A stretch of DNA of 64,000 nucleotides from Sphingomonas sp. LT1P40 (GCF_036663835.1 NZ_JAXOJT010000001.1:868001-932000), one strand, 5' to 3'; shown: positions 1 through 9,077, numbered from the stretch's first letter. The notes: generated by a model not told the origin, from the letters alone. Numbers and translations: made by a program.

Positions 1-546
1 GTGCTGTTGCTCGATGCCACACGCGGGCTGGAGGTGCAGGACCTGAAGATCGCCGACAAGGTGCTGCAAGAGGGCCGCGCACTGGTGATCGCGCTCAACA
101 AATGGGACGTGGCCGAAGACGCCTCAAGCCTATTCAATGGCGTGAAGGGTGCGCTCGCCGAGGGACTGGCGCAGGTGAAGGGTGTGCCGTTGCTGACGGT
201 GTCGGCGGAGACGGGCAAGGGCCTGGACAAGCTGATGGAGGTCGCCTTCGAGACGCGCGAGGCGTGGTCGCGGCGGATTACCACCGGGCAGCTCAACCGC
301 TGGTTCGAGCGCGCGATCGAGGCCAACCCGCCGCCCGCGCCCGGCGGCAAACGGATCAAGCCGCGTTACGTGACGCAGGCCAAGACGCGTCCACCGAGCT
401 TCATCCTGTTCGGCACGCGGGTCGACCTGTTGCCGACCAGCTATGAGCGCTATCTGGTGAACAGCATGCGCAAGGAGTTCGATTTCGGCGCGGTGCCAGT
501 GCGGCTGACGATGCGGCCGTCGAAGAACCCGTTCGACAAGGATTGA
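1..546 (+). CDS. der: GTPase Der (EngA), C-terminal 181 residues, 5' end cut by window
   Basis: Der is a double-GTPase that acts in maturation of the 50S ribosomal subunit. Only the last 181 residues are present because the gene runs in from the left edge. What remains is the end of the second G domain, with the G4 motif NKWD at residues 33-36 and the G5-like SAE near residue 69, followed by the KH-like RNA-binding domain that closes all Der proteins (conserved RPPSFILFGTRVDLLPTSY region). The reading frame is open from base 1 and ends with TGA at 544-546. The next 178 bases to the Hpt gene hold no gene I can recognise. The assignment is secure from the G4/KH-like combination. Confidence 0.93.
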   Translation: MLLLDATRGLEVQDLKIADKVLQEGRALVIALNKWDVAEDASSLFNGVKGALAEGLAQVKGVPLLTVSAETGKGLDKLMEVAFETREAWSRRITTGQLNRWFERAIEANPPPAPGGKRIKPRYVTQAKTRPPSFILFGTRVDLLPTSYERYLVNSMRKEFDFGAVPVRLTMRPSKNPFDKD

Positions 547-724
547 TGCATATTTGTCCGGGCGGTTGCAATTTTCGCACTTAGGCGGCGCAGGATGCTG
601 AAGTCACTTCGTTTTTGTCGATGAGGTCGCGCCGTTTCGGATCGATTAAGCACGCTGCGTCAACGCTCTGTTTACCGACATACCCATATTGACACCGATA
701 GACCGCATAGCGCGGGAGGGTGAA

Positions 725-1138
725 ATGGCGTTGCTGGAACAGGACAGACTGGTCGACTGGAATGCATTCTCCCAGACGCGGTCGGAGCTGGGTGCCAATT
801 TCGTTCGGATCTTGGGTTATTTCCACGAGGACGGGGTCAAATCGGTCGCCGCGATCGAGGAGGCGATGCGGTCCGGCAATTCCGCAGCTTTGGTGCTTCC
901 GGCGCACACGCTGAAGGGCGAATCGGCGCAGTTCGGGGCCGAGCCGCTGGCCGAATGTGCCGAGATGATCGAGGCGATCGCGCGCAACTGCGTCGAAAAC
1001 CGCTATGAGCCGAGCGAGGCGCTACCGCATGTCGTGGAACTGCGGCCGCTGTTCGAGGCGACGCTGGCGTTGCTGGAGCGCGAGGCGAATCCGCTGGTCG
1101 AGCGGCGTCCGGCTGCATTTGGGCGGCGGGCGGAGTAG
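725..1138 (+). CDS. Hpt (histidine phosphotransfer) domain protein
   Basis: A 137-residue single-domain protein. The motif AHTLKGES at residues 60-67 is the classic Hpt phosphorylation site, with His61 as the expected phosphoacceptor; the rest is predicted helical, as in a four-helix Hpt bundle. Such stand-alone Hpt proteins shuttle phosphate between hybrid kinases and response regulators in the cytoplasm. I chose the ATG at 725 because a good ribosome-binding site (GGGAGGG) lies just upstream; the in-frame start at 689 lacks one. No kinase or regulator is adjacent, so the partners are unknown. In alphaproteobacteria ChpT plays a related role but is a two-domain protein, so this is not ChpT. 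Confidence 0.85.
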   Translation: MALLEQDRLVDWNAFSQTRSELGANFVRILGYFHEDGVKSVAAIEEAMRSGNSAALVLPAHTLKGESAQFGAEPLAECAEMIEAIARNCVENRYEPSEALPHVVELRPLFEATLALLEREANPLVERRPAAFGRRAE

Positions 1139-1157
1139 GAGCTACAACAGGCTGGAT

Positions 1158-1291
1158 CATGATGACTTCAGCCTCAACCAACCGCCGTCACCCCGGGCTT
1201 GACCCGGGGTCCCGCTTCTTCGACCGGTCGCCGTTAGCGGGACCCCGGGTCAAGCCCGGGGTGACGGGGAAATCAGTGTGATGTCATCATG
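1158..1291. repeat. Compound inverted repeat (REP/MITE-like), 29-bp perfect arms
   Basis: Arms at 1187-1215 and 1237-1265 are perfect 29-bp reverse complements separated by 21 bases. Each arm is itself nearly palindromic around CCCGGGCTTGACCCGGG. An outer pair, CATGATGAC at 1158-1166 and GTCATCATG at 1283-1291, extends the symmetry to 134 bp. It sits between the convergent Hpt and bfr genes, so it could also act as a two-way terminator, although there is no T run. GC-rich palindromes of this type are scattered through sphingomonad genomes as non-coding repeats; that family statement is from memory. Confidence 0.85.
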
Positions 1292-1311
1292 CTAAAAGGT
1301 TGGTTGGTTTC

Positions 1312-1794
1312 TCAGCTAGCCTCTTCTGGTTTTGAATTGAGTTGGATGTAGTTTTGGATCCCCATGCGTTCGATCATCTCGAACTGGGTTTCCAACGTGT
1401 CGACATGCTCTTCCTCGCTGTCGAGGATGCGGCGGAACAGGTCGCGGCTGACATAATCGCGGACCTTTTCGCTGTGCTCGATCGCGTCCTTGAGCACGCC
1501 GACGGCTTCATATTCGAGTTCGAGGTCGGATTTCAGCACTTCCTCGACCGTTTCGCCGATGCGCAGGCGGCCGAGCAGCTGGAAGTTGGGCAGGCCGTCG
1601 AGGAACAGGATGCGTTCCGCCACCCAATCGGCATGCTTCATCTCGTCGATCGATTCGTGACGCTCGAACTCGGCGAGCTTCTTCACGCCCCAATGATCGA
1701 GCATGCGGTAATGCAGCCAATATTGGTTGATCGCGGTCAGCTCGTTCTTGAGCACCTCGTTCAGATAGTCGATGACTTTTGCGTCGCCCTTCAT
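1312..1794 (-). CDS. bfr: Bacterioferritin
   Basis: Iron-storage protein that forms a 24-mer shell, oxidises Fe(II) at a di-iron ferroxidase centre and stores the mineral; haem binds between subunits. At 160 residues it has the usual length. All diagnostic residues are in place: ferroxidase ligands Glu18, Glu51, His54, Glu94, Glu127 and His130, and haem ligand Met52. It lies 102 bp downstream of the bfd gene on the same strand, the usual pairing of a store and its iron-release ferredoxin. It is not preceded by its own obvious Fur site; the candidate site is upstream of bfd. Confidence 0.97.
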   Translation of the reverse strand: MKGDAKVIDYLNEVLKNELTAINQYWLHYRMLDHWGVKKLAEFERHESIDEMKHADWVAERILFLDGLPNFQLLGRLRIGETVEEVLKSDLELEYEAVGVLKDAIEHSEKVRDYVSRDLFRRILDSEEEHVDTLETQFEMIERMGIQNYIQLNSKPEEAS

Positions 1795-1896
1795 GGCCGT
1801 CGTGCCTCCATATTTCGGGCACGGGTATAGCGCGGATCGGCGCGTTCAGACAGCGGAAAAATGGCGGATTTCTGCGGGTTTCAGGACTTGCGAACG

Positions 1897-2067
1897 CTAC
1901 GCAGCCGCACGCTCCGCATCGATAATGGCTCGCGCAAACGGGACGCACTGGCCGCATTTCGCCTGACGACCCAATGCGCGATAGGCCTGACATGCGCTGA
2001 TCGCGCCGTCACGCGCGGCGGCCCGCACATCCTTCTCCCGAATTGCATTGCAGACGCAGACGACCAT
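1897..2067 (-). CDS. bfd: Bacterioferritin-associated ferredoxin (2Fe-2S)
   Basis: A 56-residue protein beginning MVVCVCNAIREKDV, with four cysteines in the Bfd arrangement: CVC at residues 4-6 and CGQC at 38-41. Bfd docks on bacterioferritin and passes electrons to its haem to mobilise stored iron. The ATG at 2067 is chosen because the CVCN motif of the family starts here and a GAGAGG ribosome-binding site precedes it; the frame stays open upstream but that part is not Bfd-like. It leads into bfr downstream. A palindrome resembling a Fur box lies 37-51 bases upstream, fitting the iron-starvation induction known for bfd in other bacteria. Confidence 0.93.
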   Translation of the reverse strand: MVVCVCNAIREKDVRAAARDGAISACQAYRALGRQAKCGQCVPFARAIIDAERAAA

Positions 2068-2103
2068 CGGAACCCTCTCGCTCTTCGCAACAGTTAAGGC
2101 GAG

Positions 2104-2118
2104 TGCGAGTGATTCGCA
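2104..2118. promoter_or_regulatory. Candidate Fur-type operator upstream of bfd
   Basis: The 15-mer TGCGAGTGATTCGCA is an inverted repeat (TGCGA-N5-TCGCA) ending 37 bases upstream of the bfd start. It differs at one position from the TGCGAATnATTCGCA pattern that I recall for alphaproteobacterial Fur sites. A second, weaker copy (ATTGCG-N7-CGCAAT) follows at 2125-2143. The position over the likely bfd promoter fits iron repression. This is inference from pattern and context only. Confidence 0.4.
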
Positions 2119-2122
2119 ATGG

Positions 2123-3397
2123 TTATTGCGTTGCGTTCGCAATTGACCGTGGAAGGGCACCGGCGGACATCGGTTGCAAACTTCCGCGCGACAGGCTGCG
2201 CCACAGCCATTCGAGCGGGCCGTAGGCGAAACGGTCGAGCCAGGGTTTCGACCACAGCAGGATCAGCGCCCAGACGGCGAACACGACCCAATAGACTTCG
2301 GCGCGCGACATCTCGCCATACCAGCCCAGACCATAGCCGTAGAAGAGGGTGGTGCAGATCAGGCTGGTGGCGAGATAATTGGTGAAGGCCATGCGCCCCG
2401 CCGCGGCGATGCGCGTGGTGAGCATGCCGCCGGGGCGCATGAGCAGGACGATCAGGCTGGCCCACGCCATAATCATCAAGGGACGGATCGGAACGGTCAG
2501 AACGAGTACGCCCAGGACGATCGAACGCATCGAGAAGTCCGACGCGATCATGAAGGCAGCGAGTGCGGCATAGGCAGGAATGCCGATGCCGAAACCGATC
2601 GCGGCCCAGCGGATATAGCGGCGGCGATCCCATGCGCCGGTGAGCATGCCCGAGCGGAACGCGGCCATGCCGAACAGCATATAGGCGAGCGTCTCGGCGC
2701 CAAACATGAATAGGCCCGTCAACGGTCCCCATGCGGCGGTCTTGAACCGGTCGCGTGCGATTTCGAGCCAGCTGCCGCGATGGGTGCCGATCGCTTCGGT
2801 CAGTGCCGCGTCGCCGGGGATGCCGAAGCCGAGTTTGAAGGCATCCATCATCTCGCGCGACTGGCGCACCACCTCGGCATTGGTGCCAGACAGGCCGGCG
2901 CGGGAGAATTCCAGCCCCAGCAACGTGAACAGGCTGAGCAGCAGATGGAGGACGAGCAATGCGATGCCGATGCCGATTAGCCGCTTCACCGGCGCGTTGC
3001 GGAAGGCGAAGGCGATCATGCCGATAATGGCATAGTGATTGAGGATATCGCCCCACCAGATTAGCCAGAGGTGGAGCAGGCCGAACACCAGCAGCCAGAT
3101 CATGCGCGAATAATGGACGCGCGCAGCACTCTCACCCTTGGCCATCGCGCCGTCGATCACCAGCAGGGTCGAGGCACCGAACAGGAACGAGAACAGGCCG
3201 CGCATCTTGCCATCGAAAAACACGAAGTTGCTCGCCCAGACCGCGAGGTCGATCCCGTCCGATCCGCCATAGGCGCGGGGGTTCATATAAGCCGCCTGCG
3301 GCATGGCGAAGGCGATGATATTGAGCAGCAATATGCCCATCACGGCGACGCCGCGCACGGTGTCGAGCGTCAGAATGCGGTCTGTAGCTGGCGTCAT
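2123..3397 (-). CDS. DUF418 family integral membrane protein (YeiB-like)
   Basis: A 424-residue polytopic inner-membrane protein. The opening RILTLDTVRGVAVMGILLLN is the typical start of the YeiB/DUF418 family, and FDGKMRGLFSFLFGAS is a conserved segment of its first half. Some eight to ten hydrophobic segments alternate with short loops, and the C-terminal third corresponds to DUF418 itself. The family is related to membrane acyltransferases, but no substrate is established. ATG at 3397 follows GGGGGACT. It lies behind two other minus-strand genes, a small membrane protein and a DUF3052-like protein, and may be co-transcribed with them (50-bp gap). Confidence 0.85.
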   Translation of the reverse strand: MTPATDRILTLDTVRGVAVMGILLLNIIAFAMPQAAYMNPRAYGGSDGIDLAVWASNFVFFDGKMRGLFSFLFGASTLLVIDGAMAKGESAARVHYSRMIWLLVFGLLHLWLIWWGDILNHYAIIGMIAFAFRNAPVKRLIGIGIALLVLHLLLSLFTLLGLEFSRAGLSGTNAEVVRQSREMMDAFKLGFGIPGDAALTEAIGTHRGSWLEIARDRFKTAAWGPLTGLFMFGAETLAYMLFGMAAFRSGMLTGAWDRRRYIRWAAIGFGIGIPAYAALAAFMIASDFSMRSIVLGVLVLTVPIRPLMIMAWASLIVLLMRPGGMLTTRIAAAGRMAFTNYLATSLICTTLFYGYGLGWYGEMSRAEVYWVVFAVWALILLWSKPWLDRFAYGPLEWLWRSLSRGSLQPMSAGALPRSIANATQ

Positions 3398-3447
3398 CGG
3401 TTAGTCCCCCGTGTTGGGAGCGCAATACAGCAGTCGCGTTCGTCCTG

Positions 3448-3888
3448 CTAGCGCCGTGCGATCAGGGCGATGGGGATGCCGACCAGCACGATGTGGAAGG
3501 CAAGCTGGGTGCCGATGCCGAGCGCCGTGGACGGGAAGATGCCGAAGCGCAGCGGTACGACGATCAGGTTCATCTCGATATAGGTGACGAGGCCGTAGAT
3601 CGTGCCCCAGGGTATCGGGTGCGCCTTCAGCCGGGGCATGCGGTTGGCGGCAAGGACGAACGCGGCGGCCATCACCGCCATCAGCGCGAAATGGACCGCG
3701 AGGCCGAGAATTGCGCCGGACGCGCCCCAACCGGTTGCGCCGGGAAACGGCCCGGACGCGACGTAGCGCAGCATGGCATCGACCGGTCGCCCGTAGAAGA
3801 GCGTAAGCCCCATCGCGGCGAGGATATCGAGCGTCCCCGCGACCAGCGTGGCGACGCCAATGCGTCTGGCGGTGGTCCAATTCTGCAT
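3448..3888 (-). CDS. Small integral membrane protein, function unknown
   Basis: A 146-residue protein with four predicted membrane segments (approximately residues 8-28, 56-82, 94-116 and 120-143). It has no recognised catalytic motif. It resembles proteins often annotated only as hypothetical membrane proteins in proteobacteria. The ATG at 3888 (MQNWTTARRIG) is preferred over 3918 because AAGGGGG sits 5 bases upstream and because this start does not overlap the preceding gene, which ends at 3902. It lies between the DUF3052-like and DUF418 genes in the same orientation, probably one transcript. Confidence 0.7.
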   Translation of the reverse strand: MQNWTTARRIGVATLVAGTLDILAAMGLTLFYGRPVDAMLRYVASGPFPGATGWGASGAILGLAVHFALMAVMAAAFVLAANRMPRLKAHPIPWGTIYGLVTYIEMNLIVVPLRFGIFPSTALGIGTQLAFHIVLVGIPIALIARR

Positions 3889-3901
3889 ATTGCCCCCTTG
3901 T

Positions 3902-4321
3902 CTATTCGCCCCGGCCACGCAGCTCCTTGCGGATCATCAGCTTAAGGCCCGACCAGATCTCGTCCACCGCGCAGACCTTCACATCGACGAGGCCGAGTGG
4001 CAGCGCCACCGCGCGGATCACATCCTCGGTGATGTCGGTCGGGACTTTCGACGCCTTTTTGGGCCAGGAAGCCCAGATGAAACCGCTCGGCGAGATCAGC
4101 TGGCGCAGCGCCCCTAGCTCGCGGTCGAGCGTGGCCCGATCGGTGACGAATATATGTGCGGCGTCGATCCCGGCGCAGGGGGCGGCAAGCAACTCCAGCC
4201 CCAGCGCGTCGAGACCGATCCCGGCCCGCACGTCGGGTGGCATATCGAGGACGAACATACGCATGCCGGGTTTGAGGCCGAGTTTGTCGGCGAGCGGGGT
4301 GGTCGAATAGCCGACGGTCAC
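3902..4321 (-). CDS. DUF3052 family protein
   Basis: A 139-residue soluble protein. The pattern TTPLADKLGLKPGMR near the start and SGFIWASWPKKASKVPTDIT in the second half are hallmarks of DUF3052 proteins, whose role is unknown. Start choice: GTG at 4321, with GGAGAGG nine bases upstream, gives a protein beginning VTVGYSTTPLADKL that matches the family start; the frame continues upstream to 4489 but that extension is Arg/Ser-rich and unlike the family. It heads a likely three-gene minus-strand run. The 174 bases between it and purL contain nothing I can identify. Confidence 0.72.
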   Translation of the reverse strand: MTVGYSTTPLADKLGLKPGMRMFVLDMPPDVRAGIGLDALGLELLAAPCAGIDAAHIFVTDRATLDRELGALRQLISPSGFIWASWPKKASKVPTDITEDVIRAVALPLGLVDVKVCAVDEIWSGLKLMIRKELRGRGE

Positions 4322-4495
4322 TGGGGTGGTCCTCTCCGACGAGCAGGACCGCAAGGTGGCACAAATCGATGCCACAGGAAATGAAGTGTTGTGGCCGTGA
4401 CGCGACCAGGCTGTCCGCACAGCCCCGGGGTGCGATAGCGTGCGGCTCCGGACCCGGCTGAGGTTCTTCCCGAAGCCGATATATCCCAAGCCTGA

Positions 4496-6715
4496 CTAGG
4501 CGAGGGCGGCGTCGGGACCCATTAGCGCGGGGAAGAAGCCTTCATGCGCTTCCCGCAGATCGGCGATGGTGACGCTCCAGTCGCCTTCGTCGAGTTCGAA
4601 GATCAGGCGGTCCTTGATCGTGCGGCCGAGCGGGTCGGCGGGCACGTCGGCGGCGGACGAGGCGGTGAGGAATTCGGTCAATGCTTCGTCGGGGACGGTG
4701 ACGAGGTAAAGGCCCTGATCCTCACCGAAGAACGACCCGGCAACACCGAAAGGCTGAGCCTGATCGATCGTCACACCTATGCCGGACGCCAGCGCCATTT
4801 CGGCGAGGGTCACGGCCATGCCGCCGTCGGATACGTCATGGACGGCGTTGACCAGCCCCTTGTCGATGCAGGCACGGATGAAATCGCCGGTGCGCTTTTC
4901 GGCGCGCAGGTCGACGGGTGGTGGTGGACCTTCTTCGCGGCCGTGGATTTCACGGAGCCAGATCGACTGGCCGAGATGGCCGCCGCGCTCACCGACCGCG
5001 AAAACGGCGTCGCCGGTGTTCTTGAAGGCGATGGTCATCGACTTCGACCAGTCGGCGAGGATGCCGACGCCGCCGATAGCGGGGGTGGGAAGGATCGCGG
5101 AGCCGCCGCCGGTCGCCTTGGATTCATTGTAGAGCGAGACGTTGCCGGAGACGATCGGGTAATTCAGCGCGCGGCAGGCGTCGCCCATGCCCTCAAGGCA
5201 GCCGACGATCTGGCCCATGATTTCCGGGCGCTGCGGATTGGCGAAGTTGAGGCAGTTGGTGATCGCGAGCGGGGTCGCGCCGACGGCGGTGAGGTTGCGC
5301 CACGTTTCGGCGACCGCCTGCTTGCCGCCCTCGACCGGGTCGGCGAAGCAATAGCGCGGGGTGCAATCGGTGGTGATCGCGAGACCCTTTTGCGTTCCGT
5401 GGACGCGGACGACGGCGGCGTCGCCACCGGGGCGCTGGACGGTGTCGGCACCGACCATGTGGTCATACTGCTCCCAGATCCAGCGACGGCTGGCGATATC
5501 GGGGGAGGCCATCAGCTTGAGCAGATCGGCGGCGATGTCGGTTGATTCCGGCTCATCGGTCAGGTCGGCGGGCTTGGGTGTAGGCACGTGCGGGCGGTCG
5601 TAAAGCGGGGCTTCGTCGGCAAGCGGGGCGAGCGGGATGTCGGCGACCACATCGCCTTTCCATTTGAGCACCATGCGGCCCGTCTCGGTGACGGTGCCGA
5701 TGACGGCGAAGTCGAGTTCCCATTTGCGGAAGATCGCTTCGGCGAAATCCTCACGTCCGGGTTTCAGGACCATGAGCATGCGTTCCTGACTCTCGGACAG
5801 CATCATTTCGTACGGCGTCATGCCGGTTTCGCGTTGCGGCACGTCGTCCATGATCAGTTCGATGCCGACGCCGCCCTTCGACGCCATTTCGACACTGGAG
5901 GAGGTCAGGCCCGCCGCGCCCATGTCCTGAATCGCGACGATCGCGTCGGACGCCATCAGCTCAAGGCACGCCTCGATCAGCAGTTTTTCGGTGAAGGGAT
6001 CGCCGACCTGAACGGTGGGGCGCTTGGCATCGGCGTCCTCGCCGAAATCGGCGCTGGCCATGGTCGCGCCGTGGATGCCGTCGCGACCGGTCTTCGAGCC
6101 GACATAGACGATCGAGTTGCCGACGCCGGAGGCGGCGCTGTAGAAAATCTTGTCCTGTTGCGCGACGCCGACCGTCATCGCGTTGACCAGGATGTTGCCG
6201 TCATAGGCCTTGTGGAAATTGACTTCGCCGCCGACCGTGGGGACGCCAACGCAATTGCCGTATCCGCCGATGCCGTGGACGACCCCCGCGATCAGGTGCT
6301 TCATCTTGGGGTGGTCGGGGCGGCCGAAGCGCAGTGCGTTCATATTGGCGATCGGGCGTGCGCCCATCGTGAACACGTCGCGCAGGATCCCACCGACGCC
6401 GGTCGCCGCGCCCTGATAGGGTTCGATGTAGCTCGGGTGGTTGTGGCTCTCCATCTTGAAGATCGCCGCCTGGCCGTCGCCGATGTCGATGACGCCGGCA
6501 TTCTCGCCGGGACCGCAGATCACCCAGGGGGCTTCGGTGGGCAATTTCTTCAAGTGGATGCGGCTGGATTTATAGCTGCAATGTTCCGACCACATGACCG
6601 AGAAGATGCCGAGTTCGGTGATGTTCGGCTCACGCCCCATCGCGTGCAGGACGCGCTCGTATTCCTCTGGGGACAGGCCGTGTTCGGCGACGATCTCTGG
6701 CGTGATCTGAGTCAT
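4496..6715 (-). CDS. purL: Phosphoribosylformylglycinamidine synthase II (FGAM synthetase, small PurL)
   Basis: Catalyses the fourth step of purine biosynthesis: ATP-dependent conversion of FGAR to FGAM using ammonia from glutamine. At 739 residues this is the small form, which works with separate PurS and PurQ subunits not in this window. Recognisable regions are the N-terminal FGAR-binding part ([14 protein letters not shown]), the ATP-binding signature MESHNHPS, and the tandem AIRS-like ATP-binding and C-terminal domains. It stands alone, divergent from the TonB-like gene, with 78 bp between their starts. No PurR-type or riboswitch element was seen upstream. Confidence 0.97.
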   Translation of the reverse strand: MTQITPEIVAEHGLSPEEYERVLHAMGREPNITELGIFSVMWSEHCSYKSSRIHLKKLPTEAPWVICGPGENAGVIDIGDGQAAIFKMESHNHPSYIEPYQGAATGVGGILRDVFTMGARPIANMNALRFGRPDHPKMKHLIAGVVHGIGGYGNCVGVPTVGGEVNFHKAYDGNILVNAMTVGVAQQDKIFYSAASGVGNSIVYVGSKTGRDGIHGATMASADFGEDADAKRPTVQVGDPFTEKLLIEACLELMASDAIVAIQDMGAAGLTSSSVEMASKGGVGIELIMDDVPQRETGMTPYEMMLSESQERMLMVLKPGREDFAEAIFRKWELDFAVIGTVTETGRMVLKWKGDVVADIPLAPLADEAPLYDRPHVPTPKPADLTDEPESTDIAADLLKLMASPDIASRRWIWEQYDHMVGADTVQRPGGDAAVVRVHGTQKGLAITTDCTPRYCFADPVEGGKQAVAETWRNLTAVGATPLAITNCLNFANPQRPEIMGQIVGCLEGMGDACRALNYPIVSGNVSLYNESKATGGGSAILPTPAIGGVGILADWSKSMTIAFKNTGDAVFAVGERGGHLGQSIWLREIHGREEGPPPPVDLRAEKRTGDFIRACIDKGLVNAVHDVSDGGMAVTLAEMALASGIGVTIDQAQPFGVAGSFFGEDQGLYLVTVPDEALTEFLTASSAADVPADPLGRTIKDRLIFELDEGDWSVTIADLREAHEGFFPALMGPDAALA

Positions 6716-6793
6716 GGCGCGCGCATAGCGGGACGGTGCGGCAACATCAAACGCGCAAGCAGCGGTTCAGCAGGTTTGTGCGTTTAGGCATGC

Positions 6794-7543
6794 ATGACGG
6801 CGATGATCCTATCCAACCGGCGGCAACGCATCGGCGGCGCGGCGGCGGCGCTGGCAGTGACGGGCGTGATGGGCGTGGCGCTGGTGCTGGGTCTGGCGGT
6901 GCGGTCTGGCGTGCTCGACGATGACGCGGAGATGGCATTGTTCTCGGTCGCGCCGGAGCGGGTGAAGCCGAAGGTGCGGACCGAGCGGATGAAGCAGCGG
7001 AACACGCGGCCATCGGGGGCGGCGGCTCCGCCCAATTTGCGATCGCGCGCGACCGAGTTGGAGATCCCGAAACCACTGGTGCCGATCGTGCTGCCATCGC
7101 TGATGACGCTGGCGGAGAAGGCGGCGGACGGGGCGCAGGCGACGAGCGGGGCGGCGCTGGTGGCGGGACCGGGGACCGGGGCAGGCGGCGTTGGGGATGG
7201 CTTTGGTGGCGGCGGGGACGGCGATGGCGACGGGGCGGGCGATCCCGATGCGGTCGGGCCGCGCCAGACCGGCGGGCGGATTCGCGATTCGGATTATCCC
7301 GAGGATCTGTCGGAGGCCGGGATCGGCGGCTTGGTCACTGTCCTGTACGTGGTCGAGGTTAATGGCCGTGTGCCGGAATGCGAGGTGCTGAAATCGAGCG
7401 GGACGCCGCGGCTGGATGCGCTGACCTGCCGATTGATCCGCGAGCGGTTCAAGTTCAGGCCCTCCAAAGATGGGCGGGGGCGGGCGGTGCCGTCACGCAT
7501 TCAGGAAAATCATGAATGGGTGCCGCCAGTGCTGGAGCCCTAG
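6794..7543 (+). CDS. TonB-like energy transducer with Gly/Asp-rich linker
   Basis: A 249-residue protein with one N-terminal membrane segment (about residues 15-37) and a C-terminal TonB-type domain (about 175-235: GLVTVLYVVEVNGRVPEC, then DALTCRLIRERFKFRP). TonB proteins couple the proton gradient, through ExbB/ExbD, to outer-membrane transporters. The linker is unusual: the Pro/Lys-rich stretch of normal TonB is short, and residues 127-150 are almost only Gly and Asp. Cysteines 196 and 212 in the C-terminal domain could form a disulfide. No exbBD genes are near. It may be a TonB paralogue or a TonB-domain protein with another role. Its end overlaps the convergent phospholipase D-like gene by 4 bp. 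Confidence 0.72.
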   Translation: MTAMILSNRRQRIGGAAAALAVTGVMGVALVLGLAVRSGVLDDDAEMALFSVAPERVKPKVRTERMKQRNTRPSGAAAPPNLRSRATELEIPKPLVPIVLPSLMTLAEKAADGAQATSGAALVAGPGTGAGGVGDGFGGGGDGDGDGAGDPDAVGPRQTGGRIRDSDYPEDLSEAGIGGLVTVLYVVEVNGRVPECEVLKSSGTPRLDALTCRLIRERFKFRPSKDGRGRAVPSRIQENHEWVPPVLEP

Positions 7544-8997
7544 CTGCGACGGAATCGCCGCAACAAGCCGCCCTTGGTCATCGCTTCCACCACGTCCTCG
7601 TCGCCCGAATCGAGCACCTGATTTTCCGCCAGCCATTTCTCGACCGCGTCGAGATCGGGCACGGGATAGTCACGCAATGTGCGGCCGCTGGTGCGCAGCG
7701 ATTCGATCGCGGCGATCAGCGATCCGGTTTCGGCAATGCGGTTGGCGACGGTGAGCGTGTCGGTGCCGAGATGCTCGGCGATCAGGCTGTTGCGGATCGC
7801 GGCAATGCGCGCGGCGCTGGCATCGTCAGTCGCGGCGAGTGCGACGTCGCATTCGGTGTCGAGGCCGAGCGAGCGATTGTTGAAATTGGACGATCCGACG
7901 CGCAGGAAGCGGTCGTCCACTGCCATGACCTTGGCATGGACATAGATGTCGTCCCCGGCAGCGGTGACCGGGTGGTAGATGCGCAGTCGTTCGTGCGGAT
8001 CACGGTGCTTGAGCGCCTGAAACAGGCGTGCGCGCGCCGTGTCCATAGCCTGTTGTTCCAGCCAGCCATCGGCATGCGCGGGATTGACGATGACGAATTC
8101 GGGGCCCTCGGGCTCAGACAGGCGCTTTTCGATCGCTTCGGCGATGCGGCGCGAGGCGAAATACTGGCTTTCGGCGTAAATGAAGTGGCGGGCGCTGGCG
8201 ATCAGGTCGAGATACAGCGCCTCGATCTCCTTGACCGGTGCGGAGTCGTCCATCTCCGGCTGGGTTCGGGCGATGGCGACGCGGATGTCGGTGAAATCGG
8301 CGGTCAGGCGTTTGGGCCAGCAGTCATGGTCGGCTTGCGGCGCCGCGACCGGCTTGCCGCCCGCGCGGTGCCAGCGTTCGCGGCAGAGTTCACCGAGCGC
8401 CCGTGCAGCCGGACCCTGAATCGCGGTGGTGGCGTCGTGCCACGGCATATAGGGTTCGCCATCGGGATCGATGCGCATGTCCGCGCCATCGCCATGCGCG
8501 CGCGTGTCCCAGCGTGACAGCGTCATGTCGATGCCGCCGCAAAAGGCGACGCAATCGTCGATTACGACGATCTTCTGGTGATGCGATGCGCCGGGCGGAT
8601 GCGTGGAATCGAGCTTCAGGTGAACCTGCTTGCCGAAGCGCCATTTGAGCAGGGTGCGGAAGGTTTTACCGCGAAACACGGCCTTCAGCGCGCCGAGATC
8701 CCAACGCAGGATATAGACGTTGAGGTCGGGGTTCTGCCTGACCAGCCAGCTGATGAAATCGCCGACTTCGGCGGGTGCGTGGGGATCGTCGGACGGATCG
8801 TCGCGGGTGAGCAGGATGCGCGCGTCGAAATCCCAGCCGATCAGCAAAATCTGCTTCTTCGCGCCCAGCATCGCCTGCCTGGCGGCGCGGAAATAATCGT
8901 CGGCATCGACCACGACGGAAAGTTTCGTGGCATTCTCGACGCGCCAGCAATTGCGGCCGGGATCGAAGATCAGCGAGTCAGGATGGGGAGAGGCCAT
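7540..8997 (-). CDS. Phospholipase D-family protein (cardiolipin synthase-like), two HKD motifs
   Basis: A 485-residue protein of the phospholipase D superfamily. Two HKD catalytic motifs are visible: HHQKIVVIDD (His140, Lys142, Asp147) and HAKVMAVDD (His354, Lys356, Asp361), each followed by the usual GG or GSSNFNNRS segment. Enzymes of this type hydrolyse or transfer phosphatidyl groups, for instance in cardiolipin synthesis. Unlike classical ClsA it has no N-terminal membrane helices, so it may be a cytoplasmic or peripheral PLD-like enzyme rather than the main cardiolipin synthase. It is a single gene flanked by convergent and divergent neighbours. Confidence 0.85.
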   Translation of the reverse strand: MASPHPDSLIFDPGRNCWRVENATKLSVVVDADDYFRAARQAMLGAKKQILLIGWDFDARILLTRDDPSDDPHAPAEVGDFISWLVRQNPDLNVYILRWDLGALKAVFRGKTFRTLLKWRFGKQVHLKLDSTHPPGASHHQKIVVIDDCVAFCGGIDMTLSRWDTRAHGDGADMRIDPDGEPYMPWHDATTAIQGPAARALGELCRERWHRAGGKPVAAPQADHDCWPKRLTADFTDIRVAIARTQPEMDDSAPVKEIEALYLDLIASARHFIYAESQYFASRRIAEAIEKRLSEPEGPEFVIVNPAHADGWLEQQAMDTARARLFQALKHRDPHERLRIYHPVTAAGDDIYVHAKVMAVDDRFLRVGSSNFNNRSLGLDTECDVALAATDDASAARIAAIRNSLIAEHLGTDTLTVANRIAETGSLIAAIESLRTSGRTLRDYPVPDLDAVEKWLAENQVLDSGDEDVVEAMTKGGLLRRFRRS

Positions 8998-9077
8998 GCG
9001 CCAGCGATAACGCGCGAAAAGCGCAGCGTCACGCGGCGGTTACTGGACATTGACGAATGCCGGGTTATCCAAGGCGC

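Noticed and set aside
547..724. Possible small RNA or tRNA in the der-Hpt gap
   Set aside because: No cloverleaf, TψC-like sequence or terminator hairpin could be found in these 178 bases.
1187..1265. CRISPR-like repeat
   Set aside because: There are only two arms in inverted, not direct, orientation and no spacer series or cas genes.
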